Shown here piece by piece: positions 44,919 to 53,978 of a stretch of DNA of 64,000 nt. The position numbers and the translations under genes were made by a program. Position 1 is the first letter of the stretch. The number at the start of each line of letters is the position of its first letter. The DNA comes from Anaeromyxobacter sp. (GTDB lineage: Bacteria > Myxococcota > Myxococcia > Myxococcales > Anaeromyxobacteraceae), in contig JADKCZ010000013.1 in the NCBI GenBank assembly GCA_016718565.1, positions 1-64,000 of the forward strand, written 5' to 3'. The notes under the pieces are model-generated. The model saw only the letters and a list, made by a program, of their open reading frames with translations, made no database searches and had not been told where the DNA came from.

Positions 44919-46130
44919 CTACCGCTCGCCCACCGCCGACTTCGCCACCTCGAGCGCCTCGGCCAGCCGGTCCACCTCCGGCCCGCCGCCCTGCGCCAGG
45001 TCGGGCGCCCCGCCGCCCTTGCCGCCGAGCAGCGGCACCGCGGTCCTGAGGGCGTCGCCCATGGAGGGCCCCGGCCCCCTGGGCCTGGCGAAGCACAGGT
45101 AGGCCTTCCCGTCCTCGGCCGCGCCCAGGAGCGCGATGCGCCCGCGCGCCTGGAGCCCCTGGGCCACGCCGCGCAGCCAGGCGGCCGCCCCGGCGCCGGG
45201 CGGCGCCAGCACGGCGCACACCACCGGCCCGCCGGCCGCGGCCAGCCGCCCGGCCTCGGCGTCGGCCAGCGCCAGCCCCAGCCGCTCGCCCTCCTTGCGG
45301 CGCGCCGCCAGGTCCTCGGCGGTGCGCGCCGCGGCCTCCGCCACCTCGGCGGAGGCGCAGCGCAGCGCCTCGGCCGCCCGCGCCACCCTCTCGTTCAAGG
45401 TGGCCAGCAGCCGCACCGTCCGGCCGCCGCAGACGAACTCCACCCGCGCGCCGGCGCCCCACTTCGAGGCCTTCAGCACCGCCACCGCGCCCACCGCGCC
45501 GGTGCGCCTGGGGTGGGTGCCGCCGCAGGGCGAGGCGTCCACCACCCCGCCGCTGGCGGCGTCGCCCACCACCACCACCCGCGCACCCTTGACCGCCTCC
45601 TTGCGCAGCGGCAGCGCCGCCAGCTCGTCGGGGGCGAAGTCGCGCGCCTCCACCGGCAGGTCGCGGAAGACCAGGTCGTTGGCCCGGGCCTCCACGGCGC
45701 GCAGCGCGGCCGCGTCCAGCCGGCCCACCGGGCAGTCGAGGTCGATGGTGGAGGCCTCCTCGCCCAGGTGGAACGAGAGGGTGCGGGCGCCCAGCGCCGC
45801 CTCGAAGGCCGCCGAGAGCAGGTGCTGGCCGTGGTGCTGCTGCAGGTGGTCGCGCCGGCGGGCCGGGTCCACCTCGCCGCGCACCGGCCCGGCCGGCAGC
45901 GGCCCGGCCAGGGCGTGCCGGATCTCGCCGTCCACCTCCTGCACGTCGAGCACCGCCACCCCGCCGAGGACCCCGCGGTCGGCCGGCTGGCCCCCGCCCT
46001 CGGGGTAGAAGGCGGTGCGGTCCAGCACCACCGCCGGGTGGTCGCCCAGGGTGCGCACCGCCACCACGGCGGCGTCGAAGGAGAGGCGGTCGGGATCGGT
46101 CAGCCAGAGCCGTTCGGTCACGGGTCGCAT
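44919..46130 (-). CDS. AlaX-type trans-editing alanyl-tRNA deacylase with DHHA1 domain
   Basis: This 403-residue protein has the AlaRS-like editing domain. The N-terminus VVLDRTAFYPEGGGQPADRG and zinc ligands in QHHGQHLLSAAF (HxxxH) and SPCGGTHPRRTG (CxxxH) indicate hydrolysis of mischarged Ser- or Gly-tRNA(Ala). The C-terminal half ends in a DHHA1-like domain with GGGAPDLAQGGGPEVDRLAE. There is no aminoacylation domain. Start: ATG at 46130 close behind a GGAGGT ribosome-binding site; a GTG nine bases on is possible. Confidence 0.88.
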   Translation of the reverse strand: MRPVTERLWLTDPDRLSFDAAVVAVRTLGDHPAVVLDRTAFYPEGGGQPADRGVLGGVAVLDVQEVDGEIRHALAGPLPAGPVRGEVDPARRRDHLQQHHGQHLLSAAFEAALGARTLSFHLGEEASTIDLDCPVGRLDAAALRAVEARANDLVFRDLPVEARDFAPDELAALPLRKEAVKGARVVVVGDAASGGVVDASPCGGTHPRRTGAVGAVAVLKASKWGAGARVEFVCGGRTVRLLATLNERVARAAEALRCASAEVAEAAARTAEDLAARRKEGERLGLALADAEAGRLAAAGGPVVCAVLAPPGAGAAAWLRGVAQGLQARGRIALLGAAEDGKAYLCFARPRGPGPSMGDALRTAVPLLGGKGGGAPDLAQGGGPEVDRLAEALEVAKSAVGER

Positions 46131-46271
46131 CCTACCTCCGCGACGGGCCAACGACCCAAATCACCCGTCGCGAGGCGGGGTTGGCCCTTTGTGAGCAGCA
46201 GGTGACGGGACCATTGGCCGCTGGGGCGGAACCGGGTATCTTCCGCGCGCCCTCACGCCAGGAGCGCCCCA

Positions 46272-46901
46272 ATGTTGCAGCGGCTGATGCCCAAGAGCGA
46301 CGACTTCTTCTCGGACTTCGAGGCCCAGGCCGCCGCGGTGGTCGAGGGCGCCATCCTCCTCAAGGCGCTGCTCGACGACTTCACCGACGTGCCGGCCAAG
46401 TGCCAGGCCATCAAGGACGTGGAGCACCGCGCCGACGACATCACCCACCGCGCCTTCGCCCGCCTGCACACCCAGTTCATCACCCCCTTCGACCGCTCCG
46501 AGATCCACCGGCTCCTCTCGCGCATCGACGACGTGCTGGACCTGGCCGACGCCGCCGCCGAGCGGCTCGGGCTCTACGACATCGACGTGGTGCTGCCCGA
46601 GGCCCGCGAGCTGGCCGCCGTGCTGGTGGAGCAGTCGCGCAAGATGGAGGAGGCCGTGAAGGGGCTGCGCAACATGAAGAAGAACCCGCAGCTGATCCTG
46701 GAGGCCTGCAAGGAGATGAACGTGCTGGAGAACCAGGCCGACACGCTCACCCGGCAGACCATGGCCAAGCTCTTCAAGCGCGGCAACGACCCCCTCACGG
46801 TCATGAAGTGGAAGGAGATCATCGACCTGATCGAGGACGCCACCGATCGCGCCGAGGACGTGGCCAACGTCATCGAGGGCGTGGTGCTCGAGCACGCTTG
46901 A
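46272..46901 (+). CDS. DUF47/PhoU-like phosphate transport regulator
   Basis: This 209-residue all-helical protein of the DUF47 family (PhoU-like) has FFSDFEAQAAAVVEGAILLK at the N-terminus, then VEHRADDITHRAFARL (metal-binding-like E..H..D) and DLIEDATDRAEDVANVIEG at the end. Such proteins are usually partners or regulators of PiT transporters. The next gene starts 25 bases on and encodes PiT. No Pho-box-like site was recognised upstream, but the intergenic region has overlapping inverted repeats. Confidence 0.92.
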   Translation: MLQRLMPKSDDFFSDFEAQAAAVVEGAILLKALLDDFTDVPAKCQAIKDVEHRADDITHRAFARLHTQFITPFDRSEIHRLLSRIDDVLDLADAAAERLGLYDIDVVLPEARELAAVLVEQSRKMEEAVKGLRNMKKNPQLILEACKEMNVLENQADTLTRQTMAKLFKRGNDPLTVMKWKEIIDLIEDATDRAEDVANVIEGVVLEHA

Positions 46902-46926
46902 GGCCGCGCGCCTCCGGACCGCCACC

Positions 46927-47967
46927 ATGCTCCTCTACGCCGTCGTCATCGGGCTGGTCCTCGTCGCGCTGGCCTTCGACTTCATCAACGGCTTCCACGA
47001 CGCGGCCAACTCCATCGCCACGGTGGTCTCGACCCGGGTGCTCACCCCCCTGTGGGCGGTGGCCTGGGCGGCCTTCTTCAACTTCATCTCCGCGGCGCCG
47101 GTGCTGTGGGGCGTCGAGCTCAAGGTGGCCAACACCATGGGCAAGGGCATCATCCACTTCGACGCCCTGAAGGCGCAGGGCTCCACCGCCGTGCTGCTGG
47201 TGGTCTTCGCGGCGCTCATGGGCGCCATCGTCTGGAACCTGCTCACCTGGTACTGGGGGCTGCCCTCCTCCTCCTCCCACGCGCTGGCCGGCGGCATGAT
47301 CGGCGCCACCCTGCCGGCCCTGGGCCCCTCCGGGCTGGTGGGCTCGGGCATCCTCAAGATCACCATGTTCATCGTGCTCTCGCCGGTGATCGGCATGGTG
47401 CTCGGCACCAGCATGATGGTGGCCACCGCCTGGATCGTGCAGGGCTTCACGCCGGCCAAGGTGGACAAGTGGTTCCGCAAGCTGCAGCTGGTCTCGGCCG
47501 CCATCTTCAGCTACAGCCACGGCACCAACGACGCCCAGAAGGTCATGGGCATCATCGGCGTGGTGCTCTTCGGCACCATCTGGAGCGGCCAGGAGTTCCA
47601 CATCCCGATCTGGGTGGTGCTCTCCTGCCACGCCGCCATCGGCCTGGGCACCATGTTCGGCGGCTGGCGCATCGTGAAGACCATGGGCACCGGCCTCACC
47701 AAGCTGCAGCCCATCGGCGGCTTCTGCGCCGAGACCGGCGGCGGGGTGACCATCCTGGCCCTGGCCCACTACGGCATCCCGGTCTCCACCACCCACACCA
47801 TCACCGGCGCCATCGTCGGGGTGGGCGCCACCCGGGGCACCCGGGCCGTCCGCTGGGGCGTGGCCGGGCGCATCATCTGGGCCTGGGTCTTCACCATCCC
47901 GGCGGCCGCGCTGGTGGCGGCGGCGGTCTACTTCATGACCCACGGGCTGGTGCTGGTCTTCGGCTGA
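46927..47967 (+). CDS. pit: Low-affinity inorganic phosphate transporter (PiT)
   Basis: This 346-residue transporter has about 10 TM helices and the PiT signature duplicated: FDFINGFHDAANSIATVVST near the N-terminus and FSYSHGTNDAQKVMGIIGVV in the second half. GIPVSTTHTITGAIVGVG is the second conserved loop. It imports metal-phosphate complexes with protons. It is co-directional with the DUF47 gene and probably co-transcribed. Confidence 0.95.
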   Translation: MLLYAVVIGLVLVALAFDFINGFHDAANSIATVVSTRVLTPLWAVAWAAFFNFISAAPVLWGVELKVANTMGKGIIHFDALKAQGSTAVLLVVFAALMGAIVWNLLTWYWGLPSSSSHALAGGMIGATLPALGPSGLVGSGILKITMFIVLSPVIGMVLGTSMMVATAWIVQGFTPAKVDKWFRKLQLVSAAIFSYSHGTNDAQKVMGIIGVVLFGTIWSGQEFHIPIWVVLSCHAAIGLGTMFGGWRIVKTMGTGLTKLQPIGGFCAETGGGVTILALAHYGIPVSTTHTITGAIVGVGATRGTRAVRWGVAGRIIWAWVFTIPAAALVAAAVYFMTHGLVLVFG

Positions 47968-48023
47968 CGCCCCGCTTGGGGCCACCGCAACCTTCGCCGG
48001 CCGGGCGTGTTCTGGATCTGGAG

Positions 48024-48635
48024 ATGGCCCAGGACTCCGACGCGGCGCTCATGCTGGCGTTCCAGCGCGGCGACGCCGCGGCGTTCCGGGCCCTCTACGA
48101 GAGGCACGCCCGCGCCATGGTCGCTTTCTGCCACCGCTTCGTGAAGGACCCCGCCCGCGCCGAGGAGCTGGCGCAGGACGTCTTCGTGAAGCTCTACCGG
48201 TCGGCCCACCGCTACCTGCCGAGCGCCCGCTTCAAGACCTTCCTCTACCGGGTGGCCACCAACCACTGCCTGAACGAGCTGCGGCGGGGCGAGTACGCGG
48301 CGCACCAGGTGTCGCCCGGCGCCCCGGCCGACGAGGCCGACGGCCGCGAGGCCGCCCCGGACCTCGACGCCTTGCCCTCCGGCGACGCCTCGCCCCAGCA
48401 GGAGCTGGAGGCGGCCCGGCTGGCCGGCGCGGTGACCGCGCTGCTCGGCCGCCTGCCCGAGAACCAGCGCGCCGCCTTCGTGCTCTGCCGCTTCGAGGGG
48501 CTGAGCTACGAGGAGATCGCCGAGACCCTGGAGACCAGCGTCTCGGCCGTGAAGTCGCTGGTCCACCGGGCCACGGTGGCGGCGGCGACCGCGCTGGCCC
48601 CGCACGCCGGTGCGCCCGAGGAGGTGCTGCCGTGA
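48024..48635 (+). CDS. ECF-family sigma factor of the DUF3106/barrel operon
   Basis: This 203-residue sigma-70 family factor has region 2 (FRALYERHARAMVAFCHRFV, then AEELAQDVFVKLYRSAHRYL, FKTFLYRVATNHCLNELRR) and region 4 (LGRLPENQRAAFVLCRFEGL, YEEIAETLETSVSAVKSLVH). A Pro/Asp-rich insertion of about 40 residues separates the regions. Its stop overlaps the GTG of an anti-sigma gene, so they form a typical sigma/anti-sigma pair. The following genes encode envelope proteins, consistent with an envelope stress response. Confidence 0.92.
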   Translation: MAQDSDAALMLAFQRGDAAAFRALYERHARAMVAFCHRFVKDPARAEELAQDVFVKLYRSAHRYLPSARFKTFLYRVATNHCLNELRRGEYAAHQVSPGAPADEADGREAAPDLDALPSGDASPQQELEAARLAGAVTALLGRLPENQRAAFVLCRFEGLSYEEIAETLETSVSAVKSLVHRATVAAATALAPHAGAPEEVLP

Positions 48636-49111
48636 GCCACGTCACCGACGACCTGACCGCGCTCCTGGACGGCGCGCTCCCCCCGGCCCGCCGGGCCGAG
48701 GTGGAGGCCCACCTGGCGGCCTGCGGCGGCTGCCGCGGCGAGCGCGACCGGCTGGCCGGGGCGCTGGCGCTGCTGGGCGCGCTGCCCCCGCCGCCCGAGC
48801 CCTCGCCCTGGTTCAACGCCCGCCTCGCGGCGCGCCTGGCCGCCGAGCCCGCCCCGGCGCCCGGCCTGCTGGCCCGGCTGCGCGGCTGGCGCTGGCGGCT
48901 CGCGCTGCCCGCCACCGCGCTGGCCGCGCTGGCGGCCGTGGCGCTGCTGACGGTGCGGGCCGAGCGGGCCGACGAGCTGGCGCTGGCCGCCGACCTCGAG
49001 CTGCTCGAGGAGTACGAGGTGGTGGCCTCGCTCGGCGACGTGGAGACCGCCGAGGACGCCGCCGTGGTGGCCGCGCTGCACGAGCTCGACCGGAAGGAGT
49101 CCCTCCAGTGA
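48632..49111 (+). CDS. Zinc-finger anti-sigma factor
   Basis: This 159-residue protein has the ZAS/zf-HC2 motif HLAACGGC (H...C..C) near residue 30, a cytoplasmic N-terminal sigma-binding part, one TM helix (about 91-109; LALPATALAALAAVALLTV) and an acidic tail (ADLELLEEYEVVASLGDVET). The GTG start overlaps the sigma stop (GTGA) and the stop overlaps the next gene's GTG (GTGA). Its tail resembles the acidic leucine-rich segment of the last gene of this operon. Confidence 0.85.
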   Translation: MSHVTDDLTALLDGALPPARRAEVEAHLAACGGCRGERDRLAGALALLGALPPPPEPSPWFNARLAARLAAEPAPAPGLLARLRGWRWRLALPATALAALAAVALLTVRAERADELALAADLELLEEYEVVASLGDVETAEDAAVVAALHELDRKESLQ

Positions 49112-49693
49112 TCCGCCCCCTCCGCGCCGTGTCACCGTGGCTGGCGCTGGCCCTCGTCCTGGCCGCGCTGGCCGCCCCGGCCCGCGCCGGCGAGCCCGCG
49201 GCGCCCCCGCCCCAGGCCCCCGCCGCCGCGCCGCCCGCCCGCCGCCGCCGCGCCGGGATCCGCCTCGGCCCGCCCCGTCGACCCCGAGGCCCGGGCCCGC
49301 TGGGAGCGGCTCTCCCCCGAGGAGCGCCAGGCCCTGCGCGAGCAGGCCCGCGCCTTCCGCGCCCTGCCGGAGGAGGAGCGGGCCGCGCTGCGCGGCAACC
49401 TGCAGCGGCTGCGCGCCCTCGACCCGGCCGCGCGCGCCGAGGTGCTGTCGCGCTACCAGGCCTTCCAGCGGCTGCCGGAGCGCGAGCGGCGCGAGCTCAT
49501 GGAGCGGTTCGCCCGCTTCCGCGAGCTGCCGCCGGAGCAGCGGGCCAGGGTGCGCAGCGCCCTCAAGGAGATCGTGCAGGCCGGGCCGCGCGAGCGGGCC
49601 CGCTACCTGGAGAACCTGCGCCGCTGGCGCGACATGGGGCCCGAGGAGCGGCAGAAGGCGCGCGAGACCTTCCGGCAGCGGCGCGGCCGGTGA
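49108..49693 (+). pseudogene. DUF3106 secreted protein with apparent +1 frameshift
   Basis: From the GTG at 49108 a clear signal peptide follows (SPWLALALVLAALAAPARAG), then the frame turns into Arg/Pro-rich nonsense. From about 49240 onward a different frame encodes a DUF3106 region: PVDPEARARWERLSPEERQA, then repeated REQARAFRALPEEERA and ELPPEQRARVRSALKEI, to the stop at 49693. No start codon exists in the second frame before 49442. Removing one base in the GCCCGCCCGCCGCC stretch (about 49231-49250) restores one gene. DUF3106 proteins are small periplasmic, CpxP/Spy-like in character. Confidence 0.6.
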
Positions 49694-49716
49694 GGCAGGT
49701 CGTCTAGACTGCCCCG

Positions 49717-51312
49717 GTGCGCACAGCCCTCCTGGCCCGCCTGCTCCCCCTGGCCCTGGCCGCCGCGCTCCCCGCCGGCGCCGAGGAGGGCGCGGTGCGC
49801 GCCGAGGCCCAGCTCCACCTGCGCGCCACCTTCGCGGGCGACCGCCCCTCCGCCGACGTCCGCTTCGACCCCGCCACCCGCACCTTCGCCCTGGCCGGCT
49901 ACCTGGTGCCTGAGGAGGACGAGCGCTTCGGCTCGGCCTTCGCCGCGGTGCGGGTCACCGGCCGCCACCTCGATGGCGCGCTGCGCTGGACCCTGGCGCT
50001 CGACACCGGCGAGCTGCGGCTGCGCCGGGCCCCGCAGGTGGTGCCGGTCTGCTTCTCCTCCACCTCGCCCACCGGGCTCGACCTGGACGGCCAGGCCGGC
50101 TGCACCGCGGCGCAGGGCGTCTACCCGCTCCCGGGCACGGCCCTCGACCAGGCGGCGCTCACCGCCAACGGGCGCCCCCTCGCCGACGAGCTCGCGGCCA
50201 CCCTGCTGGTGCGCGAGGCCCACGCCGCCTGGAGCTTCGGGCGCGCCGGCTTCGCCACGCTGCGGGCCGGGCGGGCCCGCCAGGTGGTGGCGGATGGGCT
50301 GGTGCACGACGACTACGCCACCGGCCTGGACGTGGCGCTGGACCTGGGTGCCCTCGGGCCGCCCTTCGAGCTGGGCGCCGCGGTGTTCCAGCCCAGCCGC
50401 GACTGGCCGGCCGGCGAGGCGGGCCTGCAGCCGGTGGTCTCGCTCAGGGCCGACTGGCGCCCCTCGCTCTTCGAGCACCTCGGGGTCTTCGTGGCCACCC
50501 ACCGCGACGCCACCGGCAGCGTGGCCGACCTCTTCCGCGGGGCGCTGGTGGAGGACGCGGTGGTGCAGCTCTCCGACCTCCTGCCCGGCCAGCCCGGCTA
50601 CCAGCTGCAGGCCCGCAACCTGGCCCGCTTCCTGGTGGCCGACCCCAGCTCGCAGGCCACCCTGGCCTGGGCCGGCCTGAGCGGCAGCCTGCTGCCGCTG
50701 CGCGGCCACCGGCTCGACTTCACCCTGGCCGTGCTGGACGGCGAGCTCTCCCGGCTGACCACCGCCCAGGGCCCCTCGGCGGTGCGCCAGATCCCGCTCT
50801 CCGGGCGCGCCGCCCACGTCCGCTGGGGCTGGTCGCCGGTGGACTGGCTCACCCTCGAGCCCTGGCTCCTCTACCTCTCCGGCGACCGCCCGCCCACCGA
50901 GAAGGCGCGGCTCGGCCTGCCAGCCGGCTACGCCGGGTTCCTGGGCGTCACCCCCTTCGTGGCCGCCACCAACCTGTTCTTCAGCGGCGGCCTCTCGGAG
51001 GGCTTCGCGGCGCGGCAGGCCAGCGCGCCCGGGGTGAACGGGCGCGGCGTGCTGGCCCCCGGCCTGACCGTGGAGGCCGACCTGCCGGCCCAGGTGGCCC
51101 TGGTGGCGCGGGCCGCCTGGCTCCGCGCCGAGGACCAGGGCCCGTTCGGCGGCCTGGTCTACGGCACCGAGCTCGACCTCTCCGCCACCTGGGCGCCGCT
51201 GGCCTGGCTCTCGGTGGGCGCCGAGGCCGACGTGCTCCTCCCCGGCGACTTCTTCGGCGGCGCCGCGCCCATCACCAAGCTGGTGCTGGCGCTCGACGTG
51301 GGGACGCCGTGA
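49717..51312 (+). CDS. Outer-membrane beta-barrel protein
   Basis: This 531-residue protein has a signal peptide (about 1-22, LLPLALAAALPAGA) and alternating amphipathic strands throughout, e.g. AAWSFGRAGFATLRAGRARQ and LFEHLGVFVATHRDATGSVA. It ends with a barrel-like VLALDVGT strand. It resembles porin- or alginate-export-like barrels, but no specific family was recognised. The GTG start is 23 bases after the DUF3106 gene, and it precedes an overlapping small acidic gene, so it belongs to the sigma operon. Confidence 0.7.
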   Translation: MRTALLARLLPLALAAALPAGAEEGAVRAEAQLHLRATFAGDRPSADVRFDPATRTFALAGYLVPEEDERFGSAFAAVRVTGRHLDGALRWTLALDTGELRLRRAPQVVPVCFSSTSPTGLDLDGQAGCTAAQGVYPLPGTALDQAALTANGRPLADELAATLLVREAHAAWSFGRAGFATLRAGRARQVVADGLVHDDYATGLDVALDLGALGPPFELGAAVFQPSRDWPAGEAGLQPVVSLRADWRPSLFEHLGVFVATHRDATGSVADLFRGALVEDAVVQLSDLLPGQPGYQLQARNLARFLVADPSSQATLAWAGLSGSLLPLRGHRLDFTLAVLDGELSRLTTAQGPSAVRQIPLSGRAAHVRWGWSPVDWLTLEPWLLYLSGDRPPTEKARLGLPAGYAGFLGVTPFVAATNLFFSGGLSEGFAARQASAPGVNGRGVLAPGLTVEADLPAQVALVARAAWLRAEDQGPFGGLVYGTELDLSATWAPLAWLSVGAEADVLLPGDFFGGAAPITKLVLALDVGTP

Positions 51313-51545
51313 CCGCGCTCCTGCTGGCGCTGCTGGTGGCGCAGGCCGACCCGGCGGCGCGGCCGCCCCCGCCGCCACCGCCCGCGGAGGCGCCGCGGCC
51401 GGACCCGGCCAGCCAGGCCGACGAGGACGAGGACGAGCTGGTGCTGCGCGACCTGGAGCTGCTGGAGCAGCTCGATCTCCTGCGCCACCTCGAGCTCTTC
51501 GACGAGGGCGAGGCGCGGCCGGACGGGGCCCGGCCCGGGCGCTGA
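51309..51545 (+). CDS. Small acidic leucine-rich protein in sigma operon
   Basis: This 78-residue protein of unknown function has an N-terminal hydrophobic signal-like segment, a Pro-rich linker (PPPPPPPAEAPRPDPA) and an acidic amphipathic helix DLELLEQLDLLRHLELFDEG. The GTG overlaps the barrel stop (GTGA). The helix echoes ADLELLEEYEVV in the operon's anti-sigma tail, suggesting a shared interaction. No family is known to me. Confidence 0.6.
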   Translation: MTALLLALLVAQADPAARPPPPPPPAEAPRPDPASQADEDEDELVLRDLELLEQLDLLRHLELFDEGEARPDGARPGR

Positions 51546-51547
51546 GC

Positions 51548-52576
51548 TCAGCCCGGCGCCACCGCCGCGCCGGCCCGCGAGGCCAGCATCCCGCAGGCGG
51601 CGTGCTGGTCCTGGCCGCCCGAGTAGCGGCGCACGATGGGCTGGCCGGGCAGGTGGCGCGCCAGGTGGTCGCGGAAGGTGTTCCACTCCGGCTCGGTGGG
51701 CGGGCGGAAGCGGCCGGTGGCGTCGTTCACCGCGATGGGGTTGAGCCGCACCGGGATACCGGCCAGCAGGCGCCCCAGCGCCGCCGCGTCCTCCTCGCCG
51801 ACGTTCACGCCCGCCAGCATGACGTACTCCAGCGTCACCCGGCCGCGCGCCGCGGCGTGGTCCCGCACCGCGTCCACCAGCTCCTCGAGCGGCCAGGCCG
51901 CCTCGATGGGCATGAGGGCCCGCCGCTTCTCCGGCAGGGCGGCGGTGAGCGAGACGCACAGCCGGAACCGGTGCCCCTCGGCCGTGTAGCGGCGCAGCTG
52001 CGGCACCAGCCCGGCGGTGGAGATGGAGATGCGGCTGGCGTCGATGCGGGCGCCGGAGGAGTCGCACAGGGCGTAGGCGGCGTCGAGCACCGCGTCGTAG
52101 TTGGCGAAGGGCTCGCCCTGCCCCATGAAGACCGCGCCGGTGACCGGCCGCGTCGAGTCCCGCCGCACGTGCAGCAGCTGGGCCACCATCTCCCAGGAGG
52201 CCAGCGAGCGGACCAGCCCCATGGCGCCGGTGGCGCAGAAGGCGCAGCCCAGTCCGCAGCCCACCTGCGAGGAGAGGCAGGCCACGTGGTGGGTGTCGAA
52301 GAGCGGGATGCGCACCGCCTCCACCCGCGCGCCGTCCGGGCAGCCGAGCAGGTAACGGCGGAAGCCGTCGGCCGCGTCCACCCGCTCGAGCTCGGTGAGG
52401 ACGCCCGGGGTGCAGACCGCCTCGAGGTGGTCCAGCACCTCGCGCCGCACGTTGCGGGCCCCGCGCACCGACTCGCCGCGCCCCACCACCGCGCCGAGCA
52501 CCCGGCGGGCGTCTTCGAGGCTGATCCCGGCGCGCTCGGCCAGCGTCCGGGCGTCCTGGCCGACGAGGTGGAGCAC
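51548..52576 (-). CDS. Radical SAM RlmN/Cfr-like methyltransferase
   Basis: This 342-residue enzyme has the RlmN/Cfr radical SAM motif CGLGCAFC (CxxxCxxC) with the preceding catalytic Cys in CLSSQVGC and the methyl-carrying Cys in DQHAACGML near the C-terminus. GQGEPFANYD (GGEP-like) and SISTAGLVPQLRRYTAEGH are also present. RlmN methylates A2503 of 23S rRNA and some tRNAs; Cfr methylates C8 of the same base. The N-terminus is shorter and diverges from housekeeping RlmN, so this may be a paralogue. Confidence 0.82.
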   Translation of the reverse strand: MLHLVGQDARTLAERAGISLEDARRVLGAVVGRGESVRGARNVRREVLDHLEAVCTPGVLTELERVDAADGFRRYLLGCPDGARVEAVRIPLFDTHHVACLSSQVGCGLGCAFCATGAMGLVRSLASWEMVAQLLHVRRDSTRPVTGAVFMGQGEPFANYDAVLDAAYALCDSSGARIDASRISISTAGLVPQLRRYTAEGHRFRLCVSLTAALPEKRRALMPIEAAWPLEELVDAVRDHAAARGRVTLEYVMLAGVNVGEEDAAALGRLLAGIPVRLNPIAVNDATGRFRPPTEPEWNTFRDHLARHLPGQPIVRRYSGGQDQHAACGMLASRAGAAVAPG

Positions 52577-52670
52577 GCGGGGAGGTATAGCGGAGGCGCG
52601 AGACCGCTACAAAGCGGGCCAGGCCCGGCCGGGTCCGCCGGCGGCTCGGCGCGGCGCTATCATGGCCGCC

Positions 52671-53954
52671 ATGGACCTCGAGCTGCTGTACGGACGCGGG
52701 GCGCTCCCGCTCCACCTCCCCGACGACCTGGAGGTGACGGTCATCCGCAAGCCGGCCATGCCGGTGCTCCCCTCGGCGGCCGACGGCGTCTCGGCCGCGC
52801 TCGCCTCGCCGGTGGCCTCGCGCCCGCTCCGGGAGGCGGCGCGCGGCAAGGCGACCGCCTGCATCCTGGTCTGCGACATCACCCGGCCGGTGCCGAACGG
52901 CCTCCTGCTCGGCCCCCTGGTGCGCGAGCTGCTGGAGGCCGGCGTGCCGCGCCAGGGCATCACCGTGCTGGTGGCGACCGGACTCCACCGGCCCAACCTG
53001 GGCGACGAGCTGGCCGAGCTGATCGGCGATCCCTGGATCCTCTCGACGGTGCGGGTGGAGAACCACGACGCCCGCGACGACCACGCCCACGTCGACCTGG
53101 GGCGCACGCCGGCCGGCACGCCGGTGAAGCTCGACCGGCGCTTCGTCGAGGCCGAGCTGAGGCTGGTGACCGGGCTGGTCGAGCCGCACTTCATGGCCGG
53201 GTACTCCGGCGGGCGGAAGGTCATCGCGCCCGGCGTGGCCCACCGGGAGACCATCACCACCTTCCACAGCTCGCGCTTCATGGCCCACCCGCTGGCCGAC
53301 AACTGCGTGCTGGAGGGCAACCCGCTCCACCAGGAGCAGCTGGCCATCGCCGCCCTGGTCGGGCCCGTGCTGGCCATGAACGTGGTGCTCGACGAGGCGC
53401 GCCGGGTCTCGCTGGTCAACTTCGGCGAGGTGGTGGCGAGCCACGCCGAGGCGGTCGCGTTCGTGGAGCGCTACGCCATCGTGCGGGTGCCGCGCCGCTT
53501 CAAGACGGTGGTGACCAGCGCCGCCGGCTACCCCCTCGACAAGACCTACTACCAGACGGTGAAGGGCATGGTGGCGCCCAAGGACATCCTGGCGCCCGGC
53601 GCCGACCTGATCATCGCCTCCGAGTGCTCCGAGGGGATGGGCTCGCGTGAGTACGTCGAGGCGCAGCGGCGGCTGGTGGCGCTCGGCCAGGACCGCTTCC
53701 TGGAGGAGATCGCCGGGAAGCGCTTCGCCGACGTGGACGAGTGGCAGACGCAGATGCAGGTGAAGCCCATGAAGCTGGCGCGCGTGCACCTCTACACCCA
53801 CGGCCTGGCGCCCGAGGACCGCGCCCTCACCGGCGTCCACCTGGTGGACGACTCGGTGGAGGCGGCCGTGGCCCGCAGCGTGGCGAGGAGCGGGGACCGC
53901 GCCGTGGCCGTCATCCCCGAGGGGCCGTACGTGCTGCCGGTCTGCCAGGCCTGA
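52671..53954 (+). CDS. larA: LarA-type nickel-dependent 2-hydroxyacid racemase
   Basis: This 427-residue LarA-family protein has ATGLHRPNLGDEL with a catalytic-type His, VENHDARDDHAHVD, and Lys in SGGRKVIAPGVAHRETITTF, the residue that tethers the nickel-pincer nucleotide in the Lactobacillus enzyme. The C-terminal half contains YPLDKTYYQTVKGMVAPKDI. Specificity among 2-hydroxyacids is not predictable, and larB, larC and larE are not nearby. Starts at 52662 or 52671 are possible. Confidence 0.8.
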   Translation: MDLELLYGRGALPLHLPDDLEVTVIRKPAMPVLPSAADGVSAALASPVASRPLREAARGKATACILVCDITRPVPNGLLLGPLVRELLEAGVPRQGITVLVATGLHRPNLGDELAELIGDPWILSTVRVENHDARDDHAHVDLGRTPAGTPVKLDRRFVEAELRLVTGLVEPHFMAGYSGGRKVIAPGVAHRETITTFHSSRFMAHPLADNCVLEGNPLHQEQLAIAALVGPVLAMNVVLDEARRVSLVNFGEVVASHAEAVAFVERYAIVRVPRRFKTVVTSAAGYPLDKTYYQTVKGMVAPKDILAPGADLIIASECSEGMGSREYVEAQRRLVALGQDRFLEEIAGKRFADVDEWQTQMQVKPMKLARVHLYTHGLAPEDRALTGVHLVDDSVEAAVARSVARSGDRAVAVIPEGPYVLPVCQA

Positions 53955-53978
53955 GGCCGGCTCCACCCCGGTCTCGCC

